Origin: a virus
Strand: one strand, 5' to 3'
Length of the DNA stretch: 24,727 nucleotides
Virus record (IMG/VR): IMGVR_UViG_3300021364_000383
Location: 1 to 24,727 of that record
The position numbers and the translations under genes are program-made. The notes below the pieces were generated by a model. It was not told where the DNA came from, ran no database searches, and saw only the letters and a program-made list of their open reading frames with translations. Positions 20,422 through 24,727 of this stretch are shown here, piece after piece (within the stretch, counting starts at the first letter, position 1; every line of letters begins with the position of its first letter).

Positions 20422-20641
20422 TTGGATTATCACTCAGGTAGAACCAACTGAAGGGGACACTTTGCCAGGTGACCCTGATGTGTGGTTAGTTGAACCTTAT
20501 ACAGTAGACTGTGATGGTCAACTAACCCCATGGGCAGTACACTCTTCTGAGCGTGAATTTAATGTCAGGTCTTCTGACATTACTATTGTGACTACTCCAA
20601 GCAAGCAACTGCTTGCTCGTTATATTGAATCTCTTGAATGA
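20390..20641 (+). CDS. Sm-like fold small protein (family copy E, most divergent)
   Basis: 83 aa from ATG 20390; the open frame runs further back (to 20375), but the ATG at 20390 follows GAGGGGAC (20379-20387) and gives the natural length. The block LLRLGNDWIITQVEPTEG replaces the TGE strand, then VWLVEPYTV, LTPWAV, VRSSDITIVTTPSKQL and a helix LLARYIESL. The order matches the other copies, but the TGE turn is lost. It overlaps gp43 by four bases (ATGA), so its translation is linked to that of DNA polymerase. Confidence 0.5.
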   Translation: MEANLLRLGNDWIITQVEPTEGDTLPGDPDVWLVEPYTVDCDGQLTPWAVHSSEREFNVRSSDITIVTTPSKQLLARYIESLE

Positions 20642-23127
20642 AGTTTTACACTAGTGTTGAGCAAGCAGGCAACCGTCTGCTTGTGCGTGGTTATGAGAAT
20701 GGCAATCGCTACAGCGTCAGGGTTCCTTTCAACCCTACGCTGTATTTGCCTACGAAGAACTATTCGGAATGGCGTACACTAGAAGGTGATTGCGTAGAAC
20801 CACATCAGTTTGGTTCTATTTCAGAAGCAAGAGATTTTGTAAAACAATACAAAGAAGTCGATGACTTTGAGATCTACGGTAACTCTCGATTCCTGTATCA
20901 GTACATTGCCGAGCAGCATCCAGAGGAAGAACTGAAGTTTGATAGCAGCAAGATTCGTGTCTTTACTATTGACATCGAGACTGCTGCTGAGAACGGGTTC
21001 CCAGACATTGAGAGTGCTGACCAGGAAATCCTTGCTATCAGTATCAAGGACTCCTTCTCGGGGCGTATAACGGTCTTTGGTGCCCGTGCATTTGATAACA
21101 AGGATCCTATGGTGGACTACATGCACTTCAGGTCTGAGGAGACCATGATGGGTGCATTCCTTGATTACTGGCAAGAGAACTATCCTGATGTTGTTACGGG
21201 ATGGAACTGTCAGTTGTTCGATATGCCATACATCCACAATCGTATCAATCGTATTATGGGTGAGAAGTTTGTGAAACTTCTTTCACCTTGGAAACTTGTG
21301 TCTCAGCGTGAGATCTTTATCAAGGGTCGTAAGAATTTCTCTATCGACATGCTTGGTATCTCTACACTTGACTATCTGGAACTGTATAAGAAGTTTACTT
21401 ATACAAACCAAGAGAGTTATCGTCTGGATCATATTTGTTCTGTAGAACTTGACGAGAAGAAACTAGATCACTCTGAATTTGATACATTCAAGGAGTTCTA
21501 TGAGAACGATTGGCAGAAGTTCATTGAGTACAACATCCATGATGTTCGCCTGGTAGACAAACTGGATGACAAGATGAAACTGATTGAACTGGCATACACC
21601 ATGGCATACGATGCTAAGGTGAATTATGAAGATGTGTTTAGTCAGGTTCGTATGTGGGATAACTACATTTATTGCGAACTACTGAAGCGTAAGATTGCAA
21701 TCCCTCCTAAGAAGGAGGCAACGAAGTCTGAGAAATACGCAGGTGCTTATGTCAAGGAACCGAAACCAGGATTTTATGATTGGGTTGTGTCTTTTGATCT
21801 CAACTCTCTCTATCCTCACCTTATTATGCAGTACAATATCTCGCCAGAGACACTCCAAGATGCCAGACATCCATCAGTCACCGTTGATAAAATACTTGAG
21901 AAACAGGTAGATATTGACGGTGAGTTCTCTGTGTGTGCTAACGGCGCACAGTATACAAAAGAGAAGCATGGGTTTCTTCCTCAGATGATGAAGAAGATGT
22001 ATGACTCTCGTGTCATCTTCAAGAAGAAGATGATTGCTGCTAAGAAAGAATATGAGAAGACACCCACTGTCGAACTCATGAAGGAGATTGCGAGATGTAA
22101 CAATATTCAGATGGCAAAGAAGATCTCTTTGAACTCTGCTTATGGTGCCATCGGCAACGAACACTTCCGTTATTATCGTCTTGCTAATGCTGAGGCAATC
22201 ACTTTGTCTGGTCAGGTATCGATCCGTTGGATTGAAAACCGTATGAACGGATACCTAAATAAATTGCTTTCTACAGAGGAGGTGGATTATGTCATCGCTA
22301 GCGATACCGACTCAATCTATCTTAATCTTGGACCTCTTGTTGATAAATTTTTTGGTGCTAAGTCTGGCGACAAAGCAGCAATTGTGGCGATACTTGACAA
22401 GATCTGCCAAGAGAAACTGGAACCTTTTATTGAGGGTTCATATCAAGAACTTGCAGATTACGTGTCGGCATATGACCAAAAGATGAGTATGAAGCGGGAG
22501 AATATCGCTGACCGTGGTATTTGGACTGCTAAGAAAAGATACATTCTCAATGTATGGGACAGTGAAGGCGTTAGATACAAGGAACCCAAGATGAAGATCA
22601 TGGGTCTTGAAACTGCTAGGTCATCGACACCAGCGTATTTTAGAGACAAATTGTATGCAGCATTTAAGATTATTATCGGCAAGACAAATGATGAACTTAT
22701 CAATTTCATCAATGGTGTCAGAACAGAAACGAGACAAAGACATTATTCAGAAGTCGCCTTTCCCAGAGGAGTTAACAACCTCGCCCAGTATCGTCATCCA
22801 ACCGAGATCTATCAAAAAGGAACACCTATCGCAGTAAGAGGTGCTCTACTTTACAATTACTATGTCAAGAAGTATAATGTAGAGAACAAACATCCTCTTA
22901 TCCAAGAAGGTGAGAAGATCAAGTTCATGTATCTCAAGACACCAAATCCATTACACGAGAACATCATCAGTTTCTTTGGTGAGTTGCCGAAGGAGTTTGG
23001 TATCGAAAAATATGTGGATTATCAAACACAGTTTGAGAAGTCATTTCTCGAACCGCTCAAAAAGGTGCTACAATGTATCGGGTGGACCCATGAAAAAACC
23101 ATCACGATCGGGAGTTTCTTTGAATGA
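20638..23127 (+). CDS. gp43: Replicative DNA polymerase gp43 (family B)
   Basis: 829 aa (T4: 898). Polymerase with 3'-5' proofreading. Exonuclease motif FTIDIET with D112 and E114; Exo II GWNCQLFDMPYI with D195; Exo III YNIHDVRLVDKL. Polymerase motif A FDLNSLYPHLI (D387), motif B KKISLNSAYGAIGN, motif C ASDTDSIY with D556 and D558. The C terminus TITIGSFFE is a plausible clamp-binding tail, comparable in kind to the hydrophobic end of T4 gp43. The start overlaps the Sm-like copy E and the stop overlaps the 58-aa gene. RegA and the Sm-like cassette upstream are possible post-transcriptional controls. Confidence 0.97.
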   Translation: MKFYTSVEQAGNRLLVRGYENGNRYSVRVPFNPTLYLPTKNYSEWRTLEGDCVEPHQFGSISEARDFVKQYKEVDDFEIYGNSRFLYQYIAEQHPEEELKFDSSKIRVFTIDIETAAENGFPDIESADQEILAISIKDSFSGRITVFGARAFDNKDPMVDYMHFRSEETMMGAFLDYWQENYPDVVTGWNCQLFDMPYIHNRINRIMGEKFVKLLSPWKLVSQREIFIKGRKNFSIDMLGISTLDYLELYKKFTYTNQESYRLDHICSVELDEKKLDHSEFDTFKEFYENDWQKFIEYNIHDVRLVDKLDDKMKLIELAYTMAYDAKVNYEDVFSQVRMWDNYIYCELLKRKIAIPPKKEATKSEKYAGAYVKEPKPGFYDWVVSFDLNSLYPHLIMQYNISPETLQDARHPSVTVDKILEKQVDIDGEFSVCANGAQYTKEKHGFLPQMMKKMYDSRVIFKKKMIAAKKEYEKTPTVELMKEIARCNNIQMAKKISLNSAYGAIGNEHFRYYRLANAEAITLSGQVSIRWIENRMNGYLNKLLSTEEVDYVIASDTDSIYLNLGPLVDKFFGAKSGDKAAIVAILDKICQEKLEPFIEGSYQELADYVSAYDQKMSMKRENIADRGIWTAKKRYILNVWDSEGVRYKEPKMKIMGLETARSSTPAYFRDKLYAAFKIIIGKTNDELINFINGVRTETRQRHYSEVAFPRGVNNLAQYRHPTEIYQKGTPIAVRGALLYNYYVKKYNVENKHPLIQEGEKIKFMYLKTPNPLHENIISFFGELPKEFGIEKYVDYQTQFEKSFLEPLKKVLQCIGWTHEKTITIGSFFE

Positions 23128-23300
23128 GCAAGAAAATCTTTGTAGTTACATGGACCAATCATGTCGTGGGTCAAGTTGGTCCAGAAGACATTAAGTGTTT
23201 TGAAGACTACAACACTGCTTTTGCATTCTCTAAGTTAATGCGAGATCAGTATAATTATGTAAATTTCTATGAGGAGTTAGTTGATCAATGGGATTCTTAG
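23124..23300 (+). CDS. Small hypothetical protein, 58 aa
   Basis: ATGA overlap with gp43 and a 13-base overlap with uvsX fix it in the operon. Strand KKIFVVTWTNHVVGQVGPED, then two short helices (CFEDYNTAFAFSKLMRDQY, NFYEELVDQW); short, soluble, with Trp. No family recognised. Located between polymerase and recombinase, so it is made with both. Confidence 0.7.
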   Translation: MSKKIFVVTWTNHVVGQVGPEDIKCFEDYNTAFAFSKLMRDQYNYVNFYEELVDQWDS

Positions 23301-24304
23301 ATTCTGTAATTAAAGATAGTGGAAACGAGTTTGCTGGTTTGGTTAGTGAAGGAGTTGCTGCTGGCGACATTACTGATTATGTTGACACTGGGAGTTATAT
23401 CTTTAACGCCCTGGTTAGTGGTTCGTTGTTTGGAGGTCTTCCTTCCAATAAGGTTACGGCCTTGGCAGGAGAATCAAGCACGGGCAAGACTTTCTTTGCT
23501 CTTTCTGTCGTTCGTAATTTCCTTGATGCTAATCCTACAGGTGGCGTCATTTATTTTGAGACTGAATCCGCCATTTCCCGTGACATGATTGAGTCTCGTG
23601 GCATTGACTCTAAGCGTATGGTGCTGTTCCCTGTTGCTACCATTGAGGAGTTCAGGACCCAGGCATGTCGCATTGTCGATAAGTATATGAAGGAACCTAA
23701 GGACGAGCGTCAACCTATGATGTTCGTGCTAGACTCTCTTGGTATGCTTTCAACTTCCAAAGAAATGGAGGATGTTGCCAATGACAAACAGGTTCGTGAC
23801 ATGACTAAGAGTCAGTTGATCAAGGGTGCCTTCCGTGTGCTAACATTGAAACTCGGACAAGCACAAGTGCCTATGATCGTCACTAATCATACTTATGATG
23901 TGATTGGTTCATACATGCCTGCAAAGGAAATGGGAGGCGGCACAGGTCTTAAGTATGCTGCTTCTACTATCATCTATCTTACTAAATCCAAAGAGCGTGA
24001 CAGTAAGAAAGAGGTAGTTGGCAACATCATTAAATGTGAGGCAAAGAAGTCTCGTCTAACCGTGGAGGGTTCTAAAGTTGCAACACGCTTATTTTTTGAC
24101 GAGCGAGGTCTTGACAAATACTACGGATTACTGGAACTGGGTATCGAGTACGGAGTCTTCGGGAAGAACGGCAATCGGGTTCTTATTGGGGAATCTTCCG
24201 TTTATCCTTCTGCTGTACTTGCTGATCCCGAAAAATACTTCACAGAAGAAGTGATGCAAAAACTCGAAGAAGCAGCAAAGAAAGAATTCTCCTATGGCAA
24301 TTGA
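23288..24304 (+). CDS. uvsX: Recombinase UvsX (RecA-like)
   Basis: 338 aa, shorter than T4 UvsX (391). RecA-family strand exchange protein that drives T4-type recombination-dependent replication, loaded by UvsY. Walker A GESSTGKT at 61-68; Walker B MMFVLDS with D149; GGGTGLKYAAS is the loop-2 type DNA-contact region; FFDERGLDKYYGLLELG matches the T4-type C-terminal region. A GAGGAG ribosome-binding site is at 23271-23276. It overlaps gp41 by 11 bases. The loss of part of the T4 C terminus is usual for cyanophage copies, as I recall. Confidence 0.96.
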   Translation: MGFLDSVIKDSGNEFAGLVSEGVAAGDITDYVDTGSYIFNALVSGSLFGGLPSNKVTALAGESSTGKTFFALSVVRNFLDANPTGGVIYFETESAISRDMIESRGIDSKRMVLFPVATIEEFRTQACRIVDKYMKEPKDERQPMMFVLDSLGMLSTSKEMEDVANDKQVRDMTKSQLIKGAFRVLTLKLGQAQVPMIVTNHTYDVIGSYMPAKEMGGGTGLKYAASTIIYLTKSKERDSKKEVVGNIIKCEAKKSRLTVEGSKVATRLFFDERGLDKYYGLLELGIEYGVFGKNGNRVLIGESSVYPSAVLADPEKYFTEEVMQKLEEAAKKEFSYGN

Positions 24305-24713
24305 ACGCATTGAAGAAACCATCTTGAGAAACCTCCTACATAACGAGGAGTATTATCGCAAGGTGGTTCCGTTTCTCAAAGCAGAATATTATGAGAACTA
24401 TCATGAGAAAATTATCTACGAAGAGATTGCTGACTTCGCTGCTAAGTACGACAAAGTTCCTACTAAAGAAGTCCTTACAATTAATCTCCAAAATCGTAAC
24501 GACCTTACTGATGAATCGTTTCAAGATTCGATACAGACAATACAAAGACTATCCGATGAGTGGGTCGATTACGAATGGTTGCTCGACGCAACAGAAAAGT
24601 TCTGCAAAGACAGAGCTATATACCTTGCCCTCATGCAGTCAATCAAGATCGCGGACGGAGGCGATAAGAAGGTTTCGCGAGATGCGATACCCTCGATACT
24701 CCAAGACGCCTAG
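24294..24713 (+). CDS. gp41: Replicative helicase gp41, N-terminal part, with in-frame amber stop
   Basis: DnaB-type helicase moving on the lagging strand; T4 gp41 has 475 aa. The reading frame gives only 139 aa, covering the N-terminal domain: YYRKVVPFLKAEYYENY (T4 AYFSKVWPYMDSEYFES), WLLDATEKFCKDRA (T4 WLVKETEKYVQQRA) and AIPSILQDA (T4 AIPDIMRQA). At 24711-24713 a TAG replaces the leucine that follows in T4 (RQALSIS); the bases after it read AVSL in the same frame, so the homologous coding sequence continues past the stop. Possible meanings: sequencing error, a broken gene, or readthrough. Codon use of the last 60 codons has several ATA codons, unlike earlier genes. The window ends 14 bases later, so the ATPase domain cannot be seen. 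Confidence 0.8.
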   Translation: MAIERIEETILRNLLHNEEYYRKVVPFLKAEYYENYHEKIIYEEIADFAAKYDKVPTKEVLTINLQNRNDLTDESFQDSIQTIQRLSDEWVDYEWLLDATEKFCKDRAIYLALMQSIKIADGGDKKVSRDAIPSILQDA

Positions 24714-24727
24714 GCGGTATCGTTAGA

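Noticed and set aside
24294-24713. Amber codon in gp41 as evidence of genome-wide TAG recoding
   Set aside because: Several small genes in the window end in TAG at positions that make sense as stops, and no other conserved gene contains an internal TAG in frame.
1-24727. CRISPR array, insertion sequence or attachment site
   Set aside because: No regularly spaced repeats, no transposase or integrase frame and no terminal inverted repeats were seen.

Overview
This window is a stretch of the core genome of a T4-like myovirus that infects cyanobacteria (a marine Synechococcus/Prochlorococcus-type cyanomyophage). The assignment rests on recognisable T4 homologues in the order scaffold gp22, capsid gp23, UvsY, UvsW, gp55, gp47, gp46, gp45, gp44, gp62, RegA, gp43, UvsX, gp41. 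Interleaved with them are genes typical of cyanophages: speD, hsp20, a DUF3110-like protein and a CobS-like MoxR ATPase paired with a VWA protein. All 41 supported genes lie on the + strand. Most overlap by a few bases (ATGA or TAATG junctions), so much of the region is probably translated as coupled polycistronic messages. I see no tRNA, CRISPR array, insertion sequence, attachment site or photosystem gene.

Layout. (1) 1-3918, virion morphogenesis: the 3' part of scaffold gp22, major capsid protein gp23 closed by a strong terminator, then six very small overlapping genes (three with one transmembrane segment each) and a T4 gp19-like tail-tube-fold protein. (2) 3915-10386, recombination and transcription switch: uvsY, uvsW, an Sm-like small protein, a sigma-70-type promoter with an inverted repeat, late sigma factor gp55, two small genes, then gp47/gp46 (Mre11/Rad50-like) with a DUF3110-like gene between them, ended by a terminator. 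(3) 10430-13703, a two-gene unit: a 700-aa protein with an HExxH motif and a VWA/MIDAS domain, and a CobS/MoxR-type AAA+ ATPase. (4) 13684-16379, tightly coupled replication genes: a 58-aa gene, a DUF3310-like gene, sliding clamp gp45, speD, clamp loader gp44 and another Sm-like protein. (5) 16375-19079: a perfect T4 late-promoter box, a small gene, an endonuclease VII-like nuclease, a small gene, a Dam-type methylase, a 47-aa gene, clamp loader gp62 and RegA. (6) 19080-20641: a structured leader, hsp20, a terminator and three tandem Sm-like genes. (7) 20638-24727: DNA polymerase gp43, a 58-aa gene, UvsX and the start of helicase gp41, which carries an in-frame amber codon 17 bases before the window ends.

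Together the genes cover the T4-type replisome (gp43, gp45, gp44/62, gp41), recombination-dependent replication (UvsX, UvsY, UvsW, gp46/47), junction or branch resolution (endonuclease VII-like), late transcription (gp55, with gp45 as possible co-activator), post-transcriptional control (RegA, perhaps the Sm-like proteins) and capsid assembly. Points most worth a second look are: a family of five divergent Sm-like proteins, three of them in an overlapping cassette upstream of the polymerase; the HExxH-VWA plus MoxR pair, whose context does not fit cobalamin synthesis; the structured leader of hsp20; the inverted repeat at the gp55 promoter; and the amber codon in gp41. All assignments come from reading the sequence and remembered family motifs; no database search was run.
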